From the NCBI GenBank assembly GCA_964442075.1, contig CAYTWH010000015.1, forward strand, positions 1 through 64,000: 64,000 bases of DNA, in the 5' to 3' direction. The stretch is from CAYTAU01 sp964442075 (lineage in GTDB: Bacteria; Bacteroidota; Bacteroidia; Bacteroidales; CAYTAU01). The translations under genes were made by a program, and so were the position numbers. The notes under the pieces are model-generated. The model made no database searches and was not told the origin of the DNA. It saw only the letters and a program-made list of their open reading frames with translations. Below, one piece after another: positions 44,971 through 53,808 of this stretch; the stretch's first letter is position 1; the number at the start of each line of letters is the position of its first letter.

Positions 44971-47900
44971 TTGCCTCAACTACATGGGCAAACTATAAAC
45001 GATATAGGTAAATCTTTTATTAAAAACTACTTGCCGTCAGAATACGGATCTAATCCTCAAACTTGGGCGGCTATTCAGGATAATGATGGTATAATGTATT
45101 TTGGTAATAATGATGGAATACTCGAATTTGATGGTAAAACATGGAGAAAAATAATAGGACCCGTTGATATAAGAGCTTTTTTTAAAGATTCAACAGGAAT
45201 TATTTATGTAGGAGCACAAAACGAAATTGGGTATCTTGAAAAAGATGAATTAGGCTACACAAAATTTCGATCATTTACTGAGCAATTAAGTGAAAAAAAG
45301 AAAAATTTTTATAATATCCCCAGTATTGTTAAATATAAAGAAGGTGTGTTGTTTATTGGATTTTCACACATGTTTTATTTTAAAGATAAAAAACTTGAAA
45401 AGTTTTGGGAGTCAGAAAAAGATTTCAGTTTTGGATTTAATATAGATGAAAGAATTTTTGTTCGTAAAAAAGAAGTTGGATTAATGGAATTAGTTAATGA
45501 TTCACTTCAATTAATACCAAATGGAAATAGATTTTCAGAACAAGCTGTTTACACAATGTTAAAATATGATGAGAATAGGATTTTAATCGGCACTCGTAAT
45601 CAAGGCTTGTTTTTTATGAATATAAATAACTACTCAATTACTACTTTTAAGACAAATATTGATGATTATATTATTAAGCATAATTTATATCATGGCATTA
45701 AAATATATGAAAAATATTTTGTATTAGTTACAAGTTCCGGAGGTGCAGTAGTAATAGATAAAAAAGGGAGGCTTATTCAATTATATAACAAATACTCTGG
45801 ACTTGATAATAATAACACTCATTTTGCTTATTTGGATTATGGAGAAAATTTATGGATTACATCAAATAATGGCATTTCATATATTGAAACATATTCTCCT
45901 ATTTCATTTTTTGATAACGAAAGTGGATATTCAAACATTCCAACCATTGTTAACAAATATGGATTAAATTACTACTTAGGAACATTGCAAAATTTCTACA
46001 CATTAGATATTGATACAATATTAACTGAATCCAGCAACAACTTTTACTCTTTTAATCCTTTACATAAAGAATCCACTAGTTTTATGGATATAAAAATTAT
46101 TGATAACGAACTTTATTCTGTTTTTCGCAATGGTATTTATAAACTTGAAAATAGCAAATTAAAATTAGTATTTTCTTTTAAGGTAAGTTATTTATTGCAT
46201 CAATTAATTTCTAAACCAAACTACTTATTACTTGGAACAAGTAAAGGTCTTGTTCTAATAAAAAAAGAAAATGATAAATTTATAGATCTTGGAATGATTA
46301 AAAATATATCTGAAGAAGTAAGAGTAATAATTGAAGATAAAAATGGAGATATTTGGTTTAATACTTTAGAAAAAAATATTTACAAGCTTAAATTATTTCC
46401 TGAAAAACAAGAATCTGAAGTAATACAATATGATATTTTAAAAGGCTTGAAAATTGAAAGACCTGCTGTTCCAATATTACTTAATGACACAATTTATGTA
46501 ACTACAAAAAACAATGTTTTTCAATATGATTTTAATAATGATCTTTTTCATAAATGCAACTCTTTTCCGTTAACTATCGGAGATAATGATTCAATAAAAT
46601 ATGAGAGTTTTACACAACTTAACGATAAAATCATTTTTACTACTACAGCTTCAGATGGCATTGGAATGTTAACTAAAAATGAAAATGGAGAATTTACTGT
46701 CAATTTTACTCCTTTTTTAAGAGAACCTGCTTTCCCTGTTTTCCACACTTTTATTGATACTGTAAACAAATGGTTCTGGTATACAAGTACAAAAAAGATT
46801 TATATTTATAATTATCAATATGAAAAAGATTATGAAAATAATTATAAAACTTTAATGAGAAAAATTACAATTAATAATGATTCTGTTATATCCTATGGTA
46901 AATATGATAATAATAATGTTCCCATTTTTAAATTTTCTGAAAACACTTTATGTTTTGAATTTTCCGCAATTCAATTTGAAAATAATGATGCAATTATGTA
47001 CTCATACTTTATTGAAAATTTTGATAAAACATGGTCAAAATGGTCAAATGATAGTAAAGTCAAGTATACAAATATTCCAAATGGAGATTTTACATTTAAA
47101 GTAAAAGCTATTAATTGCTATGGTATAGAAAGTGAAATTGCTGAATATAAATTTTCAATCCTACCTCCTTGGCACAAAACTTTTTGGGCTTATTTACTTT
47201 ATTTGGTTTTATTAATAATTTTAATTTATGGAATAGTTTATCTTAATTCAAAACGCTTAAAAGCAATTAACATTAAACTTGAAAAAATTATAGATGAAAG
47301 AACTTTTGAAATTAATCAAAAAAATGCTGAATTAAATAAACGGAATAAACTTATAACTGACAGCATCAGATATGCTAAACATATACAAGAAGCTGTTTTA
47401 CCTAATGCACATATTTTAAACAAGTATTTTCCAGAATCATTTATTTATTTTCTCCCTCGTGATATAGTTAGTGGTGATTTTTATTGGTTCTCACAACAAG
47501 ATAATAAATTATTCATCGCAACAGGTGATTGCACAGGACATGGTGTACCTGGTGCCTTAATGTCCATAATGGGAAATACCCTCCTTAATGAAATTGTTAA
47601 TGAAAAGAAAATTCATAAACCCTCTGAAATATTTGATCAATTAAATAAGAGAATTGTAGCTTTATTAAAACAAAATGAAGAAGATAATCAAACAAGAGAT
47701 GATGGAATGGATATATCTTTATGCTGTTTTGATAAAAAAAATAAAACAATTCAAATAGCTTCTGCAAATCATAAAGTACTAGTAATTAACAATGGGGGAA
47801 CGGACATTATTGAAGGTGATATATATTCAATTGGTGGGTTGTTTTCAAATAAATCTGATTTTGGCTTTACAAATTACGAGTTAGAATACAGACCAAATAC

Positions 47901-48111
47901 AAAAATTTATCTCTATTCAGATGGATACCAAGATCAATTTGGGGGAAAATATAACAAAAAATTTATGGCTAAAAAATTTGAGCAACTAATTTTAAACAAT
48001 GTCCATCTAACTATGAACGAACAATATAATACCATTAAATCTACTTTTGAAGAATGGAAAAAAGATGTTAAACAAATTGATGATATTCTTGTTATTGGAA
48101 TCAAAATATAA
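44971..48111 (+). CDS. Propeller sensor with SpoIIE/PP2C phosphatase output
   Basis: A protein of at least 1046 residues: two-component-regulator propeller repeats (about 1-610), a Y_Y_Y domain (about 640-730), one membrane segment (about 737-757), a coiled coil (about 765-800) and a SpoIIE-type PP2C phosphatase (about 805-1046; FYWFSQQDNKLFIATGDCTGHGVPGALMS, YSDGYQDQFGG, DDILVIGIKI). It probably senses an external ligand and dephosphorylates an anti-sigma antagonist or similar partner. The only start in this frame is the TTG at 44971, after the hydrophobic segment SFLLIYLSFILPQLHGQ that looks like its signal peptide. An ATG at 44909 is one base out of frame; see findings. Confidence 0.8.
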   Translation: MPQLHGQTINDIGKSFIKNYLPSEYGSNPQTWAAIQDNDGIMYFGNNDGILEFDGKTWRKIIGPVDIRAFFKDSTGIIYVGAQNEIGYLEKDELGYTKFRSFTEQLSEKKKNFYNIPSIVKYKEGVLFIGFSHMFYFKDKKLEKFWESEKDFSFGFNIDERIFVRKKEVGLMELVNDSLQLIPNGNRFSEQAVYTMLKYDENRILIGTRNQGLFFMNINNYSITTFKTNIDDYIIKHNLYHGIKIYEKYFVLVTSSGGAVVIDKKGRLIQLYNKYSGLDNNNTHFAYLDYGENLWITSNNGISYIETYSPISFFDNESGYSNIPTIVNKYGLNYYLGTLQNFYTLDIDTILTESSNNFYSFNPLHKESTSFMDIKIIDNELYSVFRNGIYKLENSKLKLVFSFKVSYLLHQLISKPNYLLLGTSKGLVLIKKENDKFIDLGMIKNISEEVRVIIEDKNGDIWFNTLEKNIYKLKLFPEKQESEVIQYDILKGLKIERPAVPILLNDTIYVTTKNNVFQYDFNNDLFHKCNSFPLTIGDNDSIKYESFTQLNDKIIFTTTASDGIGMLTKNENGEFTVNFTPFLREPAFPVFHTFIDTVNKWFWYTSTKKIYIYNYQYEKDYENNYKTLMRKITINNDSVISYGKYDNNNVPIFKFSENTLCFEFSAIQFENNDAIMYSYFIENFDKTWSKWSNDSKVKYTNIPNGDFTFKVKAINCYGIESEIAEYKFSILPPWHKTFWAYLLYLVLLIILIYGIVYLNSKRLKAINIKLEKIIDERTFEINQKNAELNKRNKLITDSIRYAKHIQEAVLPNAHILNKYFPESFIYFLPRDIVSGDFYWFSQQDNKLFIATGDCTGHGVPGALMSIMGNTLLNEIVNEKKIHKPSEIFDQLNKRIVALLKQNEEDNQTRDDGMDISLCCFDKKNKTIQIASANHKVLVINNGGTDIIEGDIYSIGGLFSNKSDFGFTNYELEYRPNTKIYLYSDGYQDQFGGKYNKKFMAKKFEQLILNNVHLTMNEQYNTIKSTFEEWKKDVKQIDDILVIGIKI

Positions 48112-48222
48112 TATAATCTAAACGACAAACAATAATAAATATTCCAAATTTCACTAAAAACAATAATTTTTCAATAAAAGAAATTTATCTTTACACTATA
48201 ATTAAAATTAATACAAAACCCC

Positions 48223-48699
48223 ATGATAATAAACAATTATAGATCTATGACAAGTGTTAAACTGCGTAGATTTATTTTATCAGTAATCTTTATGCTGTTG
48301 GTAATATTGCCGTTAATGACAAACTTGTTTGACTTTTTTGAAAACAGTGAATATTTTATCCCTATAGTAGCAGGTTTTCTTTTTATATTATTTTATTTAT
48401 ACGAGTATTTTTTAAATTACTACTACATATATTATAATGATGAAGGTCCAAAAATAATTATTCGTTTTTATTCTATGAGAATATTTCAAGGCTTAAAAAA
48501 AGCTGTTGAAATACCAAAAAATTCTTTAGTTAAGTTTGAAATAGAAACTTCATTTTTAAAGAAAAAAAAATTGTTGTTTTTATACCAACAGCATAAAAAT
48601 GAAGTAATAAAATATCCTTATATAAGCATAACTTTATTAAAAAAAACCGATGTAAATTTATTGAATAAATCGCTCAGCAGATTTGTTGAAAAATCATAA
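48223..48699 (+). CDS. Small membrane protein with PH-like tail, unknown function
   Basis: A 158-residue protein with two hydrophobic segments (about 18-35 and 44-64), then a soluble C-terminal half (KIIIRFYSMRIFQGLKKAVEIPKNSLVKFEIET) that reads like a bacterial PH-like/YcxB-type domain. The ATG at 48223 is used; one at 48247 would also give a plausible protein. It lies between the sensor and asnS genes and has its own 111-bp upstream gap. I do not recognise a named family. Confidence 0.6.
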   Translation: MIINNYRSMTSVKLRRFILSVIFMLLVILPLMTNLFDFFENSEYFIPIVAGFLFILFYLYEYFLNYYYIYYNDEGPKIIIRFYSMRIFQGLKKAVEIPKNSLVKFEIETSFLKKKKLLFLYQQHKNEVIKYPYISITLLKKTDVNLLNKSLSRFVEKS

Positions 48700-48750
48700 A
48701 ACTAAAAATATTATAACTAAGATTTAACTTTCTTTCAAAATTTAAAATTG

Positions 48751-48758
48751 TATTTTTG
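48751..48758 (+). promoter_or_regulatory. Candidate -7 box upstream of asnS
   Basis: TATTTTTG fits TAnnTTTG, 25 bp before the asnS ATG. TTTC at 48729-48732 is a possible weak -33 element, 18 nt away. Confidence 0.4.
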
Positions 48759-48783
48759 CATTTGATATTGAATAAAATAAATA

Positions 48784-50226
48784 ATGGAAAAAAGAATAAA
48801 AGTCTCTGAATTACTAAATTCATCTGAATTTGATGCAACTGTAGTTGTAAAAGGATGGGTAAGAACTAAAAGAGGAAGTAAAAATGTTACTTTTTTAGCA
48901 TTAAATGATGGTTCGACAATAAATAATGTTCAAATTGTTGTTGATTTTGAAAAAATTGAAGAAAATTTATTATTAAATATAAATACTGGTACTTCAATAT
49001 CTGTTATTGGAAAAATTATTGAATCGCAAGGAAGTGGGCAAAAAATTGAGATTATTGCTGAAAAAATTGAAATTCTTGGAAAAACTGACCCTGATAAATA
49101 TCCTTTACAAGCCAAAAAGCATTCATTAGAATTTCTCAGAGAAATTGCACATCTAAGATTTAGAACAAATACATTTGGTGCAATTACTCGTATTAGACAT
49201 GCTATGATATTTGCGATTCATAAATTCTTTAATGACAAAGGTTTTGTTAACATACATACCCCCATTATTACGGGTTCTGATGCAGAGGGTGCCGGTGAAA
49301 TGTTTAGAGTAACAAGCTTAGATATTAAAAATACTCCGCTTGATGAAAAAGGTAATATTGATTTCAAACAAGATTTTTTTGGTAAAGAAACGAATTTAAC
49401 TGTTTCAGGACAACTTGAAGCAGAACTTGCAGCTTTGGCTTTATCTGATGTTTATACTTTCGGACCTACTTTCAGGGCAGAAAATTCAAATACATCTCGC
49501 CATTTAGCAGAATTTTGGATGATAGAACCGGAAATGGCATTTTATGATATAAATGATGATATGGATTTAGCTGAAGAAATGTTAAAATATCTCATCAGTT
49601 ATGCTCTTGACAATTGCGTTGATGATCTTAATTTTTTAAGTAAACGTCAGCAAGATGAAGAAAAAACCAAACCTCAAGAACAACGAGCAACAGAACTTAT
49701 AGAAATGTTAAAATCTGTTCTGAATAGTAATTTTGAAAGAATAACTTATACAGAAGCATTTGACATTTTAAGAAATTCAAAACCAAATAAAAAGAAAAAA
49801 TTTCAATATATAATTGAAAATTGGGGAATTGATTTACAATCTGAACATGAAAGATTTTTGGTTGAAAAACATTATAAAAAACCTGTTATAATTACCGATT
49901 ACCCTAAAGATATAAAAGCATTTTATATGAAACAGAATGGTGACGGGAAAACGGTTAGGGCAATGGATGTTTTGTTTCCCGGCATAGGCGAAATTATTGG
50001 CGGATCTCAAAGAGAAGAAAATTATGATAAGCTTTTAACCCGAATGAAAGAAATGAATATTCCTAAAGAAGAAATGTGGTGGTATATTGAAACAAGAAAA
50101 TTTGGAACTGTACCACATAGCGGTTTTGGTTTAGGATTTGAACGCTTAATGCTATTTATAACAGGAATGAGCAATATAAGGGATGTTATTCCGTTTCCAA
50201 GAACACCAAAAAATGCTGAATTTTAA
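48784..50226 (+). CDS. asnS: Asparaginyl-tRNA synthetase
   Basis: A 480-residue class IIb aminoacyl-tRNA synthetase. The N-terminal OB-fold anticodon-binding domain (about 15-115; VVKGWVRTKRGSKNVTFLALNDGS) leads to the catalytic core with motif 2 (TFGPTFRAENSNTSRHLAEFWMIEPE) and motif 3 (HSGFGLGFERLMLFITG). ENSNTSRHLAEFWM is the AsnRS type rather than AspRS. An internal block around residues 285-320 is normal in Bacteroidota. It is followed 16 bp later by rpoN. Confidence 0.95.
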   Translation: MEKRIKVSELLNSSEFDATVVVKGWVRTKRGSKNVTFLALNDGSTINNVQIVVDFEKIEENLLLNINTGTSISVIGKIIESQGSGQKIEIIAEKIEILGKTDPDKYPLQAKKHSLEFLREIAHLRFRTNTFGAITRIRHAMIFAIHKFFNDKGFVNIHTPIITGSDAEGAGEMFRVTSLDIKNTPLDEKGNIDFKQDFFGKETNLTVSGQLEAELAALALSDVYTFGPTFRAENSNTSRHLAEFWMIEPEMAFYDINDDMDLAEEMLKYLISYALDNCVDDLNFLSKRQQDEEKTKPQEQRATELIEMLKSVLNSNFERITYTEAFDILRNSKPNKKKKFQYIIENWGIDLQSEHERFLVEKHYKKPVIITDYPKDIKAFYMKQNGDGKTVRAMDVLFPGIGEIIGGSQREENYDKLLTRMKEMNIPKEEMWWYIETRKFGTVPHSGFGLGFERLMLFITGMSNIRDVIPFPRTPKNAEF

Positions 50227-50242
50227 TTAATTTACTATAACG

Positions 50243-51694
50243 ATGTTAAAACAATCATTACAACAAAAATTACTTCAAAAATTATCTCCTCAACAAATTC
50301 AGTTGATTAAACTTTTAGAAGTACCTACAATATTGTTAGACCAACGAATAAAAAAAGAAATAGAAGAAAATCCTGCTTTGGAAGAGGGAAATGAAGAAGA
50401 AATTGAAAAACAAGAAGAAGAAACTACAGAGGATGAAGAAAACAAAGAATTAGAAGAATTTTCTATAGATGATTATATTAATGAAGAAGATGTTCCATTT
50501 TATAAACTTTCTGCAAAAAATTTCTCAAAAGATACTGAAAACAAAGACATTCCATTTTCAATTGGTTCAACTTTTCATGAAGAATTAGAACGACAAGCCG
50601 GTTTAAGAAATTTTAACGAAGAACAAGAATTACTTGCAAAGTACATAATAGGAAATATTGATGAGGATGGTTATTTACGACGAGAACTTGATGCTATTGT
50701 TGATGATGTGGCATTTACATTAAATATAAATGTTAAAATTAATGACCTGGAAGAAATTCTAAAAACAATACAAGGATTTGATCCTCCTGGTGTTGGGGCA
50801 AGAAATCTTCAGGAGTGTTTAATCCTACAATTTAATAAAAAAACAATAGATACAGAATCAAAAAAACTTGCCAAAAAAATATTAAAAAATAATTTTACAG
50901 AATTTACAAAAAAACACTATGATAAAATAACCAATAAATATAATATTTCTGAAAATCAATTAAAAAATGCAATTAATGAAATAGTAAAATTAAATCCAAG
51001 ACCGGGAAATACTTTTAGCAATCCTCATAATAAAACTTACCATCACATTACTCCCGACTTCATATTAGATATTGTAGATGGGGTTTTTCAATTATCATTA
51101 AATAGTAAAAATGCACCGGAATTAAGAGTAAATAAAAAATATTTTGAGATGTTGCAAGAATTTAATCAAGCTAAAGGTAAAGCAACAAAGACACAAAAAG
51201 AAGCTGTTACTTTTGTCAAACAAAAACTTGATTCCGCAAAATGGTTCATTGATGCAATAAAACAAAGGCAGAATACATTAATGATGACTATGAATAATAT
51301 AATGGAGTTTCAAAAAGAGTATTTTTCGGAAGGCGATGAAACTAAGTTAAGGCCTATGATTTTAAAAGATATTGCCGAAAGAACAAATTTAGACATATCT
51401 ACTATAAGCAGGGTTGCCAACAGTAAATATATTCAAACTCATTTTGGAATATTTTCTTTAAAATATTTTTTCTCAGAAGGTTTACAAACAGATTCAGGAG
51501 AAGAGGTTTCAACAAGAGAAATAAAAAAAATATTGCAAGATTGTGTTGATAATGAGAATAAGAAAAAGCCTCTTACAGATGAAAAACTTGCTGCTATTTT
51601 ACAAGAAAAAGGATACCATATTGCCCGCAGAACTGTAGCAAAATATAGAGAACAATTAAATATTCCTGTTGGAAGACTTAGAAAAGAGTTATAA
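50243..51694 (+). CDS. rpoN: RNA polymerase sigma-54 factor
   Basis: A 483-residue sigma-54. Region I starts LKQSLQQKLLQKLSPQQIQLIKLLEVP, a Glu-rich region II follows (about 40-80), then the core-binding part, and the HTH (DIAERTNLDISTISRVANSKYIQT). The RpoN box ARRTVAKYREQLNIP lies near the C-terminus. It directs transcription from -24/-12 promoters with AAA+ activators; no such activator gene is visible in this window. It probably shares a transcript with asnS. It converges with the HIT gene with only 2 bp between stops and no terminator hairpin. Confidence 0.95.
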   Translation: MLKQSLQQKLLQKLSPQQIQLIKLLEVPTILLDQRIKKEIEENPALEEGNEEEIEKQEEETTEDEENKELEEFSIDDYINEEDVPFYKLSAKNFSKDTENKDIPFSIGSTFHEELERQAGLRNFNEEQELLAKYIIGNIDEDGYLRRELDAIVDDVAFTLNINVKINDLEEILKTIQGFDPPGVGARNLQECLILQFNKKTIDTESKKLAKKILKNNFTEFTKKHYDKITNKYNISENQLKNAINEIVKLNPRPGNTFSNPHNKTYHHITPDFILDIVDGVFQLSLNSKNAPELRVNKKYFEMLQEFNQAKGKATKTQKEAVTFVKQKLDSAKWFIDAIKQRQNTLMMTMNNIMEFQKEYFSEGDETKLRPMILKDIAERTNLDISTISRVANSKYIQTHFGIFSLKYFFSEGLQTDSGEEVSTREIKKILQDCVDNENKKKPLTDEKLAAILQEKGYHIARRTVAKYREQLNIPVGRLRKEL

Positions 51695-51696
51695 CA

Positions 51697-52095
51697 TTAC
51701 AATTCAATACTCTGACTTATTTTAAAAGATACTTCCTTGAATTCTTCATCAGTAAATTTTAGTTTTGGTCTTGCAAAATTAATATCTTCAATATTATTAA
51801 TTGGAATAAGGTGAATATGGGCATGTGGCACTTCCAGTCCAATAACAGCAATTCCAATTCTTTCACATTCAACAACTTTTTCAATACCCAAAGCAACTTT
51901 TTTAGCAAATATGTTCATTCTTCCAAGCAAATTATCTTCAATATCAAAAATGTAATCTATTTCTTTTTTAGTAATTACAAGGGTATGACCTTTAGCAAGA
52001 GGGAAAATATCTAAAAAAGCCAAGAACTCATCATTTTCAGCTACTTTATATGCAGGTATTTCGCCTTTAACTATTTTAGAAAATATTGAAGACAT
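51697..52095 (-). CDS. HIT family protein
   Basis: A 132-residue histidine-triad nucleotide hydrolase: SIFSKIVKGEIPAYKV and DEFLAFLDIFPLAKGHTLVI at the N-terminus, and the triad in VPHAHIHLIPI near residue 95. Likely substrates are adenosine phosphoramidates or dinucleoside polyphosphates. It is transcribed after greA, 10 bp downstream of its stop. Confidence 0.9.
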   Translation of the reverse strand: MSSIFSKIVKGEIPAYKVAENDEFLAFLDIFPLAKGHTLVITKKEIDYIFDIEDNLLGRMNIFAKKVALGIEKVVECERIGIAVIGLEVPHAHIHLIPINNIEDINFARPKLKFTDEEFKEVSFKISQSIEL

Positions 52096-52105
52096 TAAGC
52101 TTTAT

Positions 52106-52579
52106 TTATCTTGAAATTTCAATTATCTCAAACTTCATTTTACCATTTGGGACTGTTACTTCAACAACATCTCCTACAACTTTCCCAAGCAATCCTGAAG
52201 CAATTGGAGTATTTATGGATATTTTTTTTTCTTTAAAATCTGCCTCGGCTTCTGATACAATTGTATATTCCATAATTGAATCATTATCAAAATTCTTAAT
52301 TTTAACTTTTGATAGTATCTGTACTTTTGAATTATCAAGTTTTGATTCATCAATTACTCTACAATTTCTAATTACTTCTTGTAATTTAGATATTTGAAGT
52401 TCTAAAAGACCTTGAGCCTCTTTTGCAGCATCATATTCAGCATTTTCAGATAAATCTCCTTTATCTCTTGCTTCAGCAATTTGCCCTGATATAGCTGGTC
52501 TTTCAACGTTAGTCAATTGCACCAGTTTTTTATGTAATTTTTTTAAACCTTCTTCTGTAATATAAGAGATTTTTGCCAT
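52106..52579 (-). CDS. greA: Transcription elongation factor GreA
   Basis: A 157-residue GreA: an N-terminal coiled coil (AKISYITEEGLKKLHKKLVQL, RPAISGQIAEARDKGDLSENAEYDAAKEAQG) and a C-terminal FKBP-like domain. The DLSEN tip holds the acidic residues that stimulate cleavage of backtracked RNA by RNA polymerase. The ATG at 52579 follows a strong AAGGAGGGGG ribosome binding site and gives the family start; an upstream in-frame codon would add 14 atypical residues. A good promoter lies at 52641-52671. The HIT gene follows. Confidence 0.95.
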   Translation of the reverse strand: MAKISYITEEGLKKLHKKLVQLTNVERPAISGQIAEARDKGDLSENAEYDAAKEAQGLLELQISKLQEVIRNCRVIDESKLDNSKVQILSKVKIKNFDNDSIMEYTIVSEAEADFKEKKISINTPIASGLLGKVVGDVVEVTVPNGKMKFEIIEISR

Positions 52580-52640
52580 AACTCTTACCCCCTCCTTATT
52601 AATAATAAAAAAGAATCCCAAAAAGGAACTCTTTCAAATA

Positions 52641-52671
52641 CAAATATATAAAATTATTTATTAACTACAAA
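52641..52671 (-). promoter_or_regulatory. Bacteroidota sigma-ABfr-type promoter of greA
   Basis: On the minus strand TTTG (52671-52668) and TATATTTG (52648-52641) are separated by 19 nt, an excellent match to the Bacteroidota -33/-7 consensus. The -33 element overlaps the last codons of the PorV-like gene, so greA starts its own transcript there. Confidence 0.75.
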
Positions 52672-53780
52672 GTAATTCTTGCACCTATTGAATGTGTACC
52701 ATTAAATGGTTGTGTATTTCTGTATGAATAATCAATAGAGAATACAGAACCCTTTTCTTTATTCATTGGTACAATAATAGAGATACCTGCTGTTGGACCT
52801 GTATATACAGAAATGTTGTAGTCCTTATCTCCAGGCTCTTCCTGATAAACATAACCGCCTCTAAACATTATCAAGTTTTTATAACAATATTCTAATCCAA
52901 TATGGTATTGGTCTTGTATAAATGAATTTGCAGTGAAATTTGCAGCAATTGTAAGTTTATGATCAGAGGTCATCTTATCACTAACTGTATCAATTTCCTG
53001 TGAAATCATAAAATCATAAGCCACACCTATTTTAATTAATGAAGGTAATTCAAATTCTGTTGACCTGTGTTCAACTGTCATTACTATTTCATCAGGAGGA
53101 ACCCAGCCTCTAAGCGACATACCATCACCATTATATTTCATTGTTGGTCCAACATTTTTCATTGAAATACCAAATTTAAAATTATCTCTAATCTTTTTAC
53201 CTGTTTTATCTTTCCCTATACCTGTAACATACTGTATTCCTGCATCAAGAGAAACTCCTGATGCTGCAAGATCAGAAATACCTTCATTTATAACCTTAAC
53301 AACCAATCCTCCAAATATACTATTAGAGAATGCTTTTGCAAACGCCAATGAAATGTTTGTATATGTAGGATGATAGGTTCCTAAACCGCCTTCGGGAACA
53401 CTAACTGTTGTTATGTCAATTTTTCCAAAATCCATTGACATAAACGCCAAACTCATTACTCCTGTTTCTCCAACCTTTTGTGAAAATCCAAAAGAATTAA
53501 TATTTATGCCTGCTCCGGACATCCATGATGTTCTTGAAAATATCAACTCTGTTCTTTCTGTAAATGCAGTTCCTGCAACATTAGAGTATATTGCTTCCAA
53601 GCCTTTTATAGAGGCCGTGTTTGCACCACCCCAACCGGAACTCCCTGCCCATGGGTTTATTAACAATTCTGAAGCACCTGCCTGGCCTGCTCTTTGCTCA
53701 TTTCCTGCAAATGATTGGTTTGAAAAAGTAATTAATACTATTATTAAACCTGTAATTAAAGCTAATGAAACTTTTTTCAT
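52665..53780 (-). CDS. PorV/PorQ-family outer-membrane protein
   Basis: A 371-residue beta-barrel protein with a signal peptide (about 1-25, ending SFA). GQAGASELLINPWAGSSGWGGANTASIKGLEA followed by SNVAGTAFTERTEL is the PorV/UPF0164-like N-terminal signature (compare FadL-like barrels). Alternating strands run to the C-terminal SIGARITL. PorV binds T9SS cargo C-terminal domains and carries them to the attachment complex. This gene lies 28 bp downstream of a 1414-residue cargo-type protein, so it may be a dedicated partner. It is a paralogue type, not necessarily the general PorV. Confidence 0.75.
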   Translation of the reverse strand: MKKVSLALITGLIIVLITFSNQSFAGNEQRAGQAGASELLINPWAGSSGWGGANTASIKGLEAIYSNVAGTAFTERTELIFSRTSWMSGAGININSFGFSQKVGETGVMSLAFMSMDFGKIDITTVSVPEGGLGTYHPTYTNISLAFAKAFSNSIFGGLVVKVINEGISDLAASGVSLDAGIQYVTGIGKDKTGKKIRDNFKFGISMKNVGPTMKYNGDGMSLRGWVPPDEIVMTVEHRSTEFELPSLIKIGVAYDFMISQEIDTVSDKMTSDHKLTIAANFTANSFIQDQYHIGLEYCYKNLIMFRGGYVYQEEPGDKDYNISVYTGPTAGISIIVPMNKEKGSVFSIDYSYRNTQPFNGTHSIGARITL

Positions 53781-53808
53781 AATATTTAGTTTTCAAATAA
53801 TCAACAAA

